From: Achromobacter deleyi
Lineage (GTDB): Bacteria; Pseudomonadota; Gammaproteobacteria; Burkholderiales; Burkholderiaceae_B
DNA length: 64,000 nt
Direction of reading: 5' to 3'
Assembly: GCF_016127315.1 (NCBI RefSeq)
Contig: NZ_CP065997.1
Coordinates: 2,976,001 to 3,040,000 of the forward strand
Shown here: positions 34,977-44,373 of the stretch, piece after piece
How positions within the stretch are numbered: position 1 is the first letter of the stretch
Layout of the letters: each line of letters opens with the position of its first letter
Position numbers and translations under genes: made by a program
Notes under the pieces: generated by a model
Database searches by the model: none
The model's input: only the letters and a program-made list of their open reading frames with translations
Told to the model about the DNA's origin: nothing

Positions 34977-36110
34977 TCAGGCCGCGGCGGCCAGGCGCCA
35001 CAGCGACGTCACTTCCTTGGAGCGCGCCGCGTACAGCGGGTCCTCGGCATCCTTGGCGCGGCCGTGGGTGGGCCGCGTGTCGATGCGTTCCACCACGCGC
35101 AGGCCGGCCTGCTCGATCATCTCCAGCAATTGCTCGCGGGTGCGCAGGCCCAGGTGTTCGGCCAGGTCCGACAGGATCAGCCAGCCCTCGCCATTGGGTG
35201 TCAGGTGCGCCGGCAGTCCGTTCAGGAAGCCGCGCAGCATGCGGCTGTCGGGGTCGTAGACCGCGTGCTCGACGGGCGAGCTGGGGCGGGCCGGCAGCCA
35301 CGGCGGGTTGCAGACCGCCAGCGACACCCGGCCTTCGGGGAACAGGTCCGCCTCGACCACCTCGACCTGCTGCGCCAGGCCGAGCCGTTGGAGGTTTTCG
35401 CGGGCGCAGGCCAGCGCCCGCGGGTCCATGTCGGTGGCGATGACGCGCTTGCCGCCGCGGCGCGCCAGCACGGCCGCCAGCACGCCGGTGCCGGTGCCGA
35501 TATCGAACGCCACGCTGCCGCGCGGCATCGGGGTGCGCGCCACCAGGTCGATGTACTCGCCGCGCAGCGGCGAAAACACGCCATAGTGCGGGTGGATGCG
35601 GTTGTCCAGCGCGGGAATCTCCACGCCTTTCTTGCGCCATTCGAAGGCGCCGATCAGGCCCAGCAGCTCGCGCAGCGACGCCACGTAGGGTTCGTTGGCG
35701 GGGCCGTGGGCTTCTTCGCAGGCCTGCCGCGCGTCCGGCGCGCGGCGCAGCGAAATGCCGTGGCCGGCGTCGAACGGAATCAGCAGCATGCCGAGGATGC
35801 GGGCGCGCTGCGACTGGATCTGGCGATGCTGGTTGAAGGCCTCCAGCATGTTTTCCACCGGCTTGCGCGGGCGCTTGTCGACCCGGCGCGTGATGGCCTG
35901 CAGCAACTGGCGCGCATTCTGGAAGTCGCCGCGCCACAGCAGGCCCACGCCTTCGCAAGCCAGGCGATAGGCCACGTCCGCCGTGGTGCGGTCGTCGGCC
36001 AGCACCACGCGCTTGGGCGGCGTGGCGCCGGATTCCGAGCGCCAGCGGGCGGAGTGGTGGGTCTGGTCAGGGGCCTCGCCCTCTGTCCAATGCAGTTCAG
36101 GCTGGGTCAA
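34977..36110 (-). CDS. Class I SAM-dependent methyltransferase
   Basis: 377 residues. A helical N-terminal part (about 1-160) precedes a Rossmann methyltransferase domain with VAFDIGTGTGVLAAVLARRG (SAM loop) and VSLAVCNPPWLPARPSS; the NPPW motif is typical of enzymes that methylate a side-chain amide or a nucleic-acid base amine (HemK/RsmC-like). The target is unknown. The start is TTG at 36110 with GGAG 7 bases upstream; no in-frame ATG precedes the conserved part, so a rare start is the best choice. Confidence 0.8.
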   Translation of the reverse strand: MTQPELHWTEGEAPDQTHHSARWRSESGATPPKRVVLADDRTTADVAYRLACEGVGLLWRGDFQNARQLLQAITRRVDKRPRKPVENMLEAFNQHRQIQSQRARILGMLLIPFDAGHGISLRRAPDARQACEEAHGPANEPYVASLRELLGLIGAFEWRKKGVEIPALDNRIHPHYGVFSPLRGEYIDLVARTPMPRGSVAFDIGTGTGVLAAVLARRGGKRVIATDMDPRALACARENLQRLGLAQQVEVVEADLFPEGRVSLAVCNPPWLPARPSSPVEHAVYDPDSRMLRGFLNGLPAHLTPNGEGWLILSDLAEHLGLRTREQLLEMIEQAGLRVVERIDTRPTHGRAKDAEDPLYAARSKEVTSLWRLAAAA

Positions 36111-36264
36111 CGGGACGCTCCGGGCAAGGCGGGCTTCAGGGGCAAGACGGTCATGAAACAGGGAAATCCAGGGGGAAAAAGAAAAAAGGCGCGGTCTGCC
36201 AATGTAGCAGCTTCGCGCCTTGGGGGGCGGCGGACGGCGCCTGGCGCCGCCCGTCGGGGCCGTA

Positions 36265-37932
36265 TCAGTGGAACAGCACCACGGCCTTCTGCAGCGTGAT
36301 CCAGATGCCCCAGGCCAGCGGGATGCCGACGCAGGCCCAGGCGAACAGCACTAGCGCCGCCGGCGTGCGGAAGGTCGAGGCGCCCACGCCGTGGGTCTCG
36401 GCCGCCGCCGCGCGTTCATGCGCCAGGGCCTTCTCGCGCGCCAGTTCCTCGTCGGTCATGAAGTACTTGGGGTTCACCGGGCGGATCGCCAGGTTGCACA
36501 GGAAGCCCAGCACCAGCATACCCGCCAGGATGTACATGGTGATGTCATACACCTGCGCCCGCGGCACGCCGATGGACAACTGGTATTCGCGGATGTAGTT
36601 CACCAGCACCGGCCCGAAGATGCCCGCGGCCGACCAGGCCGTCAGCAGGCGGCCGTGGATGGCGCCGACCATCTGCGTGCCGAACAGGTCGGCCAGGTAG
36701 GCCGGCACCGTGGCGAAGCCGCCGCCGTACATCGACAGGATGACGCAGAAGGCCGCCACGAACAGCGCCAGCGCGCCCATGTGCGCGGTCCAGGGAATCG
36801 CCGCGTACAGCGCGAAGCCCAGCACGAAGAAGATCAGGTAGGTCATCTTGCGGCCCAGCTTGTCCGACAGGCTGGCCCAGAAGAAGCGGCCGCCGATGTT
36901 GAACAGGCTCAGCAGGCCGGTGAAGCCCGCGGCGATGGCGGCGATCGAGGCCAGCTGGGCCTTGTCGAGCTGGCCAAAGCCCAGTTCCGGCTTGTTGATC
37001 AGGCCGCCGCCGAACACTTCCTGCAGCAGCGGCGAGGCCATGCCCAGGATGCCGATGCCGGCGGTCACGTTCAGGCACAGCACCAGCCAGACCAGCCAGA
37101 ATTGCGGCACGCCCCAGACCCGCTTCACGTGCACGTGGCCCTTGGTGATCATGGCGTTGTTGGCGTGCTTGGCGGGGGCGGTCCAGCCCTCCGGCTTCCA
37201 GCCGGTGGGCGGCACGCGGTAGCCGAGCGCGCCCGACATCATGAAGATGAAGTACACCAGTGCCATGGTCAGGAAGGTCTGCCACACGCCCGGCGAGGTG
37301 GGCGTGGCGAAGTGGCGCATCAGCAGGTCGGCCAGCGGCGCGCCGATCATGGCGCCGCCGCCGAAGCCCATGATGGCCATGCCGGTCGCCATGCCGCGGC
37401 GGTCCGGGAACCACTTGATCAGCGTGCTGACCGGCGAGATGTAGCCCAGCCCCAGCCCGATGCCGCCGATGACGCCGGAACCGAGCCACAGCATCCACAT
37501 CTGGTGCAGGTAGACGCCGAAGGCCGAGATCACCAGGCCGCCGCACCAGCACAGCGCCGACACCACGCCCGCCTTGCGCGGACCGGCGCGTTCCAGCCAG
37601 CCGCCCCACAGCGCCGCCGAGCATCCCAGCAGCACGAAGAACAGCGTGTACATCCACCCCATGGTGGAGATCTTCCAGTCGCAACTGGTGGTGAACAGCT
37701 CGGCCACCAGGCTCATGTCGGGCGGGCAGGCCAGCGGCTGGGCGCCGCCGACCGCCTTGGACAGCGGCAGCCAGAACACCGAGAAGCCATAGGCCATGCC
37801 GATGCACAGGTGGATGGCCAGGGCGGCCGGGGGTACCAGCCAGCGGGAAAAACCCGGTCCGGCGATGGTGCGTTCCTTGTCCAGGAAACCCGGCTTGGCG
37901 CCGGGCAGGTCGAGTGTTGCAGTGCTTTCCAT
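36265..37932 (-). CDS. MFS transporter of the OFA (oxalate/formate antiporter) family
   Basis: 555 residues with 12 predicted helices. OFA features are the N-terminal AIHLCIGMAYGFSVFWLPLS block, GGIGLGLGYISPVSTLIKWF and PDRRGMATGMAIMGFGGGAM. A soluble C-terminal loop rich in Ala/Glu/Arg precedes a last helix. It lies 147 bp downstream of fdsD on the same strand, so formate or oxalate import/export linked to formate dehydrogenase is a fair inference. The start ATG at 37932 has GGAGACC upstream. Confidence 0.87.
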   Translation of the reverse strand: MESTATLDLPGAKPGFLDKERTIAGPGFSRWLVPPAALAIHLCIGMAYGFSVFWLPLSKAVGGAQPLACPPDMSLVAELFTTSCDWKISTMGWMYTLFFVLLGCSAALWGGWLERAGPRKAGVVSALCWCGGLVISAFGVYLHQMWMLWLGSGVIGGIGLGLGYISPVSTLIKWFPDRRGMATGMAIMGFGGGAMIGAPLADLLMRHFATPTSPGVWQTFLTMALVYFIFMMSGALGYRVPPTGWKPEGWTAPAKHANNAMITKGHVHVKRVWGVPQFWLVWLVLCLNVTAGIGILGMASPLLQEVFGGGLINKPELGFGQLDKAQLASIAAIAAGFTGLLSLFNIGGRFFWASLSDKLGRKMTYLIFFVLGFALYAAIPWTAHMGALALFVAAFCVILSMYGGGFATVPAYLADLFGTQMVGAIHGRLLTAWSAAGIFGPVLVNYIREYQLSIGVPRAQVYDITMYILAGMLVLGFLCNLAIRPVNPKYFMTDEELAREKALAHERAAAAETHGVGASTFRTPAALVLFAWACVGIPLAWGIWITLQKAVVLFH

Positions 37933-38079
37933 GAGGTCTCCTCGGGGTGCGGCTTTATAGCGGCGTGGGCGGGAAAAATCCAGTCCCGCCGCTTCTTGTT
38001 GAACCCTTTGCTGCGGTAAAGCTTGCTGCGCTCGCGCACCGGCTGGCGGCGCGCGGGTCGGCCGTGGCGCGCGCGCCGG

Positions 38080-38337
38080 TCAGGGCACCCGCGCCAACGG
38101 GGTCAGGCGCTCGCGGTTCTGCGTGACCGCCTCCAGCACCAGGGGATGCAACTGTTGCTCGCCGGCATCGCCATCGGGCTGCCGGGCTAGGAAGTCCAGC
38201 AGCTCGTTGCGCATGCGGGGCTCCCAGAATTTGTGGATATGGTTGGCCACGCCTTCCACCGCCTCGGGGCGCAGCGGCATGGCTTCGAAGAATTGGCCGA
38301 TGCGGTTGGCCATGCGGATCAGGTTGCCGATTTCCAT
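38080..38337 (-). CDS. fdsD: Formate dehydrogenase delta subunit FdsD
   Basis: 85 residues, small and soluble. Family blocks are IRMANRIGQFFEAMPLRPEA and VEGVANHIHKFWEPRMRNEL. It is needed for assembly or activity of the NAD-linked formate dehydrogenase in relatives. It lies 5 bp after fdhD and is the last gene of the fds operon. Confidence 0.92.
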   Translation of the reverse strand: MEIGNLIRMANRIGQFFEAMPLRPEAVEGVANHIHKFWEPRMRNELLDFLARQPDGDAGEQQLHPLVLEAVTQNRERLTPLARVP

Positions 38338-38342
38338 GCGTG

Positions 38343-39179
38343 TCAGGTCTGCGAAGTGATGCGTTCAGGGTGGGAATACAGGGTGGCGTCGTCATTGCGC
38401 AAAAAGCCCAGCAGCGCGATGCCGGCGCTGTCGGCCAGCCGCACGGCCAGCGCGGTGGGGGCCGATACCGCCGCCAGGATGCCGACGCCGGCCGCGGCGG
38501 TCTTCTGCACCATCTCGAAACTGGCGCGGCTGGATACCAGCACCACGCCGTGCGCGGCGGACAGTCCCTGGCGCGCCAGCGCGCCGACCAGCTTGTCGAG
38601 CGCGTTGTGGCGGCCCACGTCCTCGCGCACCAGCGCCACGGCGCCGTCGGCGCCGGCCCAGCCGGCGGCATGGGTGGCGCCGGTCAGGTCATGCAGCGCC
38701 TGGCGCGCGCGCATGTCGCGCATCGCCCGCAGCACCGCGCCCACCGGCACGGGCGCGCCGGCCGGCACCGGCGCCACCGGCCGCAGCACCTCGGGCAGCG
38801 TCTCGACGCCGCACAGCCCGCAGCCGGTGCGGCCGGCCATGGCGCGGCGGCGCGATTTCAGGCGCGCCTCGCAGGCACTGGAGATTTCGAGTTGCACCAC
38901 GATGCCGTCGCACTGCGGCAGCACGTCGATGCCGCGCACGTCGGCCACGCTGTCGATGATGCCTTCCGACAGCGAAAAGCCGACGGCGAAGTCCTCCAGG
39001 TCGGCGGGCGTGGCCAGCATGGTGGCGTGGCTGATGCCGTTGAACTCCAGCGCCACCGGCGTTTCCTCGGCCAGGTTGTCGCCTTCGGCGCCGGGCGCGA
39101 TGGCGCCGGCCCGCACGCGGGTCACCTGGGCCGCCACGAGCTCGGGGCGGGAGGAAGGGGGAGGGGCGCTGTGGTCCAT
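38343..39179 (-). CDS. fdhD: Formate dehydrogenase sulfurtransferase FdhD (FdsC)
   Basis: 278 residues. It carries the CxxC pair in GRTGCGLCGVE (about residues 118-128) and the FdhD blocks DVGRHNALDKLVGAL and ILAAVSAPTALAVRLA. FdhD transfers sulfur from a cysteine desulfurase to the bis-MGD cofactor before insertion in formate dehydrogenase. It sits between fdsA and fdsD as in the Cupriavidus fdsGBACD operon. Confidence 0.95.
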   Translation of the reverse strand: MDHSAPPPSSRPELVAAQVTRVRAGAIAPGAEGDNLAEETPVALEFNGISHATMLATPADLEDFAVGFSLSEGIIDSVADVRGIDVLPQCDGIVVQLEISSACEARLKSRRRAMAGRTGCGLCGVETLPEVLRPVAPVPAGAPVPVGAVLRAMRDMRARQALHDLTGATHAAGWAGADGAVALVREDVGRHNALDKLVGALARQGLSAAHGVVLVSSRASFEMVQKTAAAGVGILAAVSAPTALAVRLADSAGIALLGFLRNDDATLYSHPERITSQT

Positions 39180-39198
39180 GGCGGGCTCGGCTGTCGGG

Positions 39199-42075
39199 TT
39201 ATTTCCCCGACGTCACGGCTTCGTTCTCGCGCGAGCGCTCACGCAGCAGCTTCTGCTGGATGTCCGCGAAGCGCGACCATTGCCGCTGCCATTCCGACGG
39301 CTGGGACACGCGCGTGACCTGCACGGCCGTGACCTTGTACTCGGGGCAGTTGGTGGCCCAGTCGGAACTGTCGGTGGTGACGACGTTGGCGCCGGACTCG
39401 GGGAAGTGGAAGGTGGTGTATACCACGCCCGGTTGCACCCGGTCGGTCAGGGTCGCGCGCAGCACGGTCTCGCCCGAACGGCTCTGGATGCCGACCCAGT
39501 CGCCTTCATTCACGCCACGGTCCTCGGCGTCCTGCGGATGGATCTCCAGCACGTCTTCGCTATGCCACATGACATTGGGCGTGCGGCGGGTCTGCGCGCC
39601 CACGTTGTATTGCGACAGGATGCGGCCGGTGGTCAGGAGCAGCGGGAAGCGGCGCGTGCTGCGCTCGTCGGTCGGCACGTACTTGGTGATCATGAACTTG
39701 CCCTTGCCGCGCACGAAGGCGTCGATGTGCATGATCGGCGTGCCCTCGGGCGCGTCGTCGTTGCACGGCCATTGCAGGCTGCCCAGCTTGTCCAGCTTCT
39801 CGTAGCTGACGCCGCTGAAGGTCGGCGTCAGGCGCGCGATCTCTTCCATGATCTCGCGCGGGTGGCGGTAGTTCATGGGGTAGCCCAGCGCGTTCGACAG
39901 CGCCACGGTCACTTCCCAGTCGGACTTGCCGTTCTTCGGTTCCATCACCTTGCGCACGCGCGAGATGCGGCGCTCGGCGTTGGTGAAGGTGCCGTCCTTT
40001 TCCAGGAACGACGAACCCGGCAGGAACACGTGCGCGTACTTGGCGGTCTCGTTCAGGAACAGGTCCTGCACCACGATGCATTCCATCGCCGCCAGCGACG
40101 CCGCCACGTGCTGCGTGTTGGGGTCGGACTGCACGATGTCCTCGCCCTGGCAGTACAGGCCCTTGAAGGTGCCGCCCAGCGCGGCCTCGAACATGTTGGG
40201 AATGCGCAGGCCCGGCTCGGGTTGCAGCGTCACGCCCCAGTCCTGCTCGAACTGCGCCCGCACCGTGTTGTCGGAGATGTGGCGATAGCCTGGCAGCTCG
40301 TGCGGGAACGAACCCATGTCGCACGAGCCCTGCACGTTGTTCTGGCCGCGCAGCGGGTTCACGCCCACGCCTTCGCGGCCGACGTTGCCGGTGGCCATGG
40401 CCAGGTTGGCGATGGCCATGACGGTGGTCGACCCCTGGCTGTGCTCGGTCACGCCCAGGCCGTAATAGATCGAGCCGTTGCCGCCGGTGGCGAACAGGCG
40501 CGCCGCGCCGCGCACGGCTTGCGCCGGCACGCCCGTGATCTCGGCCATGGCTTCGGGCGAATTCTCGGGCAGCGACACGAAGTCGCGCCATTCCTGGAAC
40601 GCCTTGGCCTCGCAGCGCTCGGCCACGAAGGCCTCGTCGATCAGGCCTTCGGTGGCGATCACGTGGGCCAGCGACGACAGCAGCGCGGTGTTGGTGCCGG
40701 GACGCACCTGCAGGTGGAAGTCGGCCTTGATGTGCGGCGAACTCACCAGTTCGATGCGGCGCGGGTCGATCACGATCAGCCGCGCGCCCTGGCGCAGGCG
40801 GCGCTTCAGGCGCGAGGCGAACACCGGGTGGCCGCTGGACGGGTTGGCGCCCATGACGATCACCACGTCGGTGTGCATCACCGAGTCGAAGGTCTGGGTG
40901 CCGGCGGATTCGCCCAGCGTCTGCTTCAGGCCATAGCCGGTGGGCGAATGGCAGACGCGGGCGCAGGTGTCGACGTTGTTGGTGCCGAAGGCGGCGCGCA
41001 CCAGCTTCTGTACCAGCCAGGTTTCCTCGTTGGTGCAGCGCGACGAAGTGATGCCGCCGACCGCGTCGCGGCCGTACTGGCCCTGGATGCGGCGGAATTC
41101 GGACGCCGCGTAATCGATCGCCTCTTCCCACGACACTTCGCGCCAGGAGTCGGTGATGCGCTTGCGGATCATCGGCTTGAGCACGCGCTCCTTGTGGGTG
41201 GCGTAGCCCCAGGCGAAGCGGCCCTTGACGCAGGAGTGGCCGCGGTTGGCCTGGCCGTCCTTCCACGGCACCATGCGCACCACTTCCTGTCCCTTCATCT
41301 CGGCCTTGAAGCCGCAGCCCACGCCGCAATAGGCGCAGGTAGTGACCACCGAGTGCTCGGCCTGGCCCATCATGATGACGGTCTTTTCCTGCAGGGTCGA
41401 GGTCGGACAGGCCTGCACGCAGGCGCCGCAGGACACGCATTCGCTTTCCAGGAACGGCTGGTCCTGCCCCGGCGACACGCGCGATTCGAAGCCCTTGCCG
41501 GAAATGGTCAGCGCGAAGGTGCCCTGGGTTTCCTCGCAGGCGCGCACGCAGCGGTTGCAGACGATGCACTTGGAGGCGTCGTAGGTGAAGTACGGGTTGG
41601 ACTCGTCCTTCTCGCTCTTGAGGTGGTTGGCGCCGTCGTAGCCGTAGCGCACGTTGCGCAGGCCCACCACGCCGGCCATGTCCTGCAGCTCGCAGTCGCC
41701 GTTGGCCGGGCAGGTCAGGCAGTCCAGCGGATGGTCGGAGATATACAGTTCCATCACGCCGCGCCGCAGGTCGTGCAGCTTGGGCGTTTCGGTGAAGACC
41801 ACCATGCCGTTCTCGGCCGGCGTGGTGCACGAGGCGGGATAGCCGCGGCGGCCCTCGATCTGCACCAGGCACAGGCGGCACGAGCCGAACGGCTCCAGGC
41901 TGTCGGTGGCGCACAGCTTGGGGATGTTGATGCCGGCCTCGGCGGCCGCGCGCATCAGCGACGTGCCTTCGGCCACGGTGATTTCCTGGCCATCGATGGT
42001 CAGGGTGACGGTCTTTTCGGACACCCGCGCCGGGGTGCCCAGATCGCGGTCGCGCTTGATGACGGTTTCTAGCAT
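39199..42075 (-). CDS. fdsA: NAD-dependent formate dehydrogenase alpha subunit FdsA
   Basis: Catalytic subunit of 958 residues. In order: a 2Fe-2S ferredoxin-like domain (residues about 20-100), a NuoG-like His/Cys cluster block (DHPLDCLTCPANGDCELQ), two 4Fe-4S ferredoxin motifs (KCIVCNRCVRAC and ECVSCGACVQAC), the Fe4S4 motif CAYCGVGCG, and the bis-MGD domain. The molybdenum ligand is Cys in CARVCHSPTGYGL, not selenocysteine. The C-terminal part has the dinucleotide-binding fold. It oxidises formate to CO2 and passes electrons to FdsB/FdsG. It lies 13 bp after fdsB. Confidence 0.97.
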   Translation of the reverse strand: MLETVIKRDRDLGTPARVSEKTVTLTIDGQEITVAEGTSLMRAAAEAGINIPKLCATDSLEPFGSCRLCLVQIEGRRGYPASCTTPAENGMVVFTETPKLHDLRRGVMELYISDHPLDCLTCPANGDCELQDMAGVVGLRNVRYGYDGANHLKSEKDESNPYFTYDASKCIVCNRCVRACEETQGTFALTISGKGFESRVSPGQDQPFLESECVSCGACVQACPTSTLQEKTVIMMGQAEHSVVTTCAYCGVGCGFKAEMKGQEVVRMVPWKDGQANRGHSCVKGRFAWGYATHKERVLKPMIRKRITDSWREVSWEEAIDYAASEFRRIQGQYGRDAVGGITSSRCTNEETWLVQKLVRAAFGTNNVDTCARVCHSPTGYGLKQTLGESAGTQTFDSVMHTDVVIVMGANPSSGHPVFASRLKRRLRQGARLIVIDPRRIELVSSPHIKADFHLQVRPGTNTALLSSLAHVIATEGLIDEAFVAERCEAKAFQEWRDFVSLPENSPEAMAEITGVPAQAVRGAARLFATGGNGSIYYGLGVTEHSQGSTTVMAIANLAMATGNVGREGVGVNPLRGQNNVQGSCDMGSFPHELPGYRHISDNTVRAQFEQDWGVTLQPEPGLRIPNMFEAALGGTFKGLYCQGEDIVQSDPNTQHVAASLAAMECIVVQDLFLNETAKYAHVFLPGSSFLEKDGTFTNAERRISRVRKVMEPKNGKSDWEVTVALSNALGYPMNYRHPREIMEEIARLTPTFSGVSYEKLDKLGSLQWPCNDDAPEGTPIMHIDAFVRGKGKFMITKYVPTDERSTRRFPLLLTTGRILSQYNVGAQTRRTPNVMWHSEDVLEIHPQDAEDRGVNEGDWVGIQSRSGETVLRATLTDRVQPGVVYTTFHFPESGANVVTTDSSDWATNCPEYKVTAVQVTRVSQPSEWQRQWSRFADIQQKLLRERSRENEAVTSGK

Positions 42076-42088
42076 GGCGGTCTCGGCT

Positions 42089-43660
42089 TCAGGCGGGGTG
42101 GGCGGCGGATTGCGAGGACTCGATGCCGAAGTCCTGCGGGAAGTGGTTCAGCGCGGACAGCACCGGGTAGGGCGCCATGCCCCCCAGCGCGCACAGCGAT
42201 CCGCCCAGCATGGTGTCGCACAGGTCGCGCAGCAGGTGCACCTGCTGTTCGCGTCCCGGACCGCCGGCGGCGATCTTGTCCAGGGTTTCCATGCCGCGGG
42301 TCGACCCGATGCGACAGGGCGTGCACTTGCCACAGGACTCGATGGCGCAGAACTCCATGGCGTAGCGCGCCATGCGCATCATGTCGACGCTGTCGTCGAA
42401 CGCCACCAGGCCGCCGTGGCCGATCATGGCCGAGATCTGGACATAGGCTTCGTAGTCCAGCGGCACGTCCCACTGCGATTCCGGCAGGTAGGCGCCCAGC
42501 GGCCCGCCGACCTGCACCGCGCGCAGCGGCCGGCCGGAGGCGCTGCCGCCGCCGAAGGTGTACAGCAGGTCGCGCAGGCTCAGGCCGAAGGCCTTTTCCA
42601 CCAGCCCGCCCTGCTTGAGGTTGCCGGCCAGCTGGAACGGCAGCGTGCCGTGCGAGCGGCCCACGCCGTAGTCGCGGTAATAGGCCGCGCCCTTGGCCAG
42701 GATGATCGGCACGGTGGCCAGCGAGATCACGTTGTTGATGACGGTGGGCTTGCCGAACAGGCCGGAGATGGCCGGCAGCGGCGGCTTGGCGCGCACCACG
42801 CCGCGCTTGCCCTCGATGCTTTCCAGCAGCGAGGTTTCCTCGCCGCAGATATAGGCGCCGGCGCCCTTGCGCACTTCCAGGTCGAAGCGGCGGCCGCTGC
42901 CATGCACGTCGTCGCCCAGCCAGCCGACGCTGCGCGCCCGGGCGATGGCCGCTTCCAGCGTGGCGATGGCGTGCGGATATTCGGAACGCACGTAGATATA
43001 GCCGTAGGTCGCGCCCACCGCCAGGCCGGCGATGGTCATGCCCTCGATCAGCACGTAGGGGTCGCCTTCCATCAGCAGGCGGTCGGCGAAGGTGCCCGAA
43101 TCGCCCTCGTCGGCGTTGCAGACGATGTACTTGCGGTCGGCGGGCGAGCCCAGCACGGTCTTCCACTTGATGCCGGTGGGAAAGGCCGCGCCGCCGCGCC
43201 CGCGCAGGCCGGAGGTGACCATCTCTTCGACAATGGCGGCCGGCTCCATGGCCAGCGCGCGTTTCAGGCCCTGCAGGCCGCCGTGCGCGGCGTAGTCCTG
43301 CAGCGACAGCGGATCGATCACGCCGACCCGGGCGAAAGTCAGGCGTTCCTGCTGCTTGAGATAGGGGATTTCCTCGGTCAGCCCCAGGCGCAGCGGATGT
43401 TCGCCGCCCGTCAGCCAGCCGGCGTCGAACAGCGCCGGCACGTCCTCGGGCTGCACCGGCCCGTAGGCCAGGCGGCCTTCGGGCGTGGATATCTCGACCA
43501 GCGGTTCCAGCCACAGCAGGCCGCGCGAACCGTTGCGCACCACCTGCACGGCCAGGCCGCGTTCGTCGGCGGCCAGCTCGATGGCGGCGGCCACGGCGTC
43601 GGCGTCCATGGCCAGCGCGGCCGCATCGCGCGGCACGTAGATCAGGATGGGGGTGCTCAT
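42089..43660 (-). CDS. fdsB: Formate dehydrogenase beta subunit FdsB (NADH/FMN)
   Basis: 523 residues of the NuoF type: FMN/NADH binding region GLRGRGGAAFPTGIKWKTV and CNADEGDSGTFADR, then GAGAYICGEETSLLESIEG, and a C-terminal 4Fe-4S cluster motif ESCGKCTPCRIGSTRG. The N-terminal 120 residues form a thioredoxin-like extension usual for FdsB. The ATG at 43660 overlaps the fdsG stop by 4 bp. It reduces NAD with electrons from FdsA. Confidence 0.96.
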   Translation of the reverse strand: MSTPILIYVPRDAAALAMDADAVAAAIELAADERGLAVQVVRNGSRGLLWLEPLVEISTPEGRLAYGPVQPEDVPALFDAGWLTGGEHPLRLGLTEEIPYLKQQERLTFARVGVIDPLSLQDYAAHGGLQGLKRALAMEPAAIVEEMVTSGLRGRGGAAFPTGIKWKTVLGSPADRKYIVCNADEGDSGTFADRLLMEGDPYVLIEGMTIAGLAVGATYGYIYVRSEYPHAIATLEAAIARARSVGWLGDDVHGSGRRFDLEVRKGAGAYICGEETSLLESIEGKRGVVRAKPPLPAISGLFGKPTVINNVISLATVPIILAKGAAYYRDYGVGRSHGTLPFQLAGNLKQGGLVEKAFGLSLRDLLYTFGGGSASGRPLRAVQVGGPLGAYLPESQWDVPLDYEAYVQISAMIGHGGLVAFDDSVDMMRMARYAMEFCAIESCGKCTPCRIGSTRGMETLDKIAAGGPGREQQVHLLRDLCDTMLGGSLCALGGMAPYPVLSALNHFPQDFGIESSQSAAHPA

Positions 43661-44214
43661 TGGCCGGCCTCCCGTACGCGATGCAGCAGGCGGTCCAGCT
43701 TGGCGGGCGTGACGCGGGCGTGCGGCTGGCCGTCCAGCATCACCGCCGGCGACTGGGCGCACAGGCCCAGGCAGTACACCGGCTCCAGCGTGAAGTCGCC
43801 GTCGCGCGTGCTGGCGTGGAAATCACAGCCCAGCGCCTGGCGCGCGTGCTCGGCCAGCTGTTCTCCGCCCATCGCCTGGCAGGACTCGGCGCGGCACACT
43901 TCCAGCGTGTGGCGGCCGGCGGGTTCGCCGCGGAAATGGGGGTAGAAGGTGATGACGCCGTGGACTTCGGCGCGGGACAGGTTCAGGGCCTCGGCGATGG
44001 TCTGCACCGCCTCGGCCGGAATACAGCCCAGTTCATGCTGGACCGCGTGCAGCACCGGCAGCAACGGGCCGGGCTGGTCTTTCAGGCGGGCCAGGATGCG
44101 GGCGGTGGCCGCGACCGCGGGGCTGGCGGACGCCTGGGCGGCGTCCAGGGCCATGGGGCCGCCACGGGCGCCGCCCGTGGATGCCAGATCGGATTTTGCC
44201 TCGCGCTGACGCAT
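43657..44214 (-). CDS. fdsG: Formate dehydrogenase gamma subunit FdsG
   Basis: 185 residues of the NuoE thioredoxin-like 2Fe-2S type; ligands are in CRAESCQAMG and CLGLCAQSPAVML. The start at 44214 has a strong GGAGGAG site; an internal ATG at 44154 would give the more usual length, but the ribosome site favours the longer form. It is the first gene of fdsGBA-fdhD-fdsD and is divergent from fdsR. Confidence 0.94.
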   Translation of the reverse strand: MRQREAKSDLASTGGARGGPMALDAAQASASPAVAATARILARLKDQPGPLLPVLHAVQHELGCIPAEAVQTIAEALNLSRAEVHGVITFYPHFRGEPAGRHTLEVCRAESCQAMGGEQLAEHARQALGCDFHASTRDGDFTLEPVYCLGLCAQSPAVMLDGQPHARVTPAKLDRLLHRVREAGQ

Positions 44215-44282
44215 GGCGGTCTCCTCCAGTAGTGCTGGGACCCCGTAGGGAGGGGTTCTGTTGTGATGGGACGCCAGGTCGA

Positions 44283-44308
44283 TTTATATGCATAAAAAAA
44301 CATATAAA
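44283..44308. promoter_or_regulatory. Inverted repeat in the fdsG-fdsR intergenic region
   Basis: TTTATATG-N10-CATATAAA is a perfect 8-bp inverted repeat in an otherwise GC-rich stretch. CATATAA recurs at the start of fdsR (44378-44384). It resembles the TATAT-rich half sites of ModE-like regulators, and FdsR has a ModE-type helix-turn-helix. It is a candidate FdsR site. On the minus strand TATAAA (44288-44283) could also serve as the -10 of fdsG. Confidence 0.5.
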
Positions 44309-44373
44309 CTTCCCACGCCCCGCGTTATTTGTGTACTCTAAACAGGTAATTAATCGCCTTCAATAAGAAATAA

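Noticed and set aside
38233..42072. Very long open frame antisense to fdhD and fdsA
   Set aside because: Open only because of high GC and codon bias of the real genes on the other strand; no recognisable domains.
39199..42075. Selenocysteine in the formate dehydrogenase alpha subunit
   Set aside because: The molybdenum ligand position reads Cys (VCHSPT) and there is no in-frame UGA.
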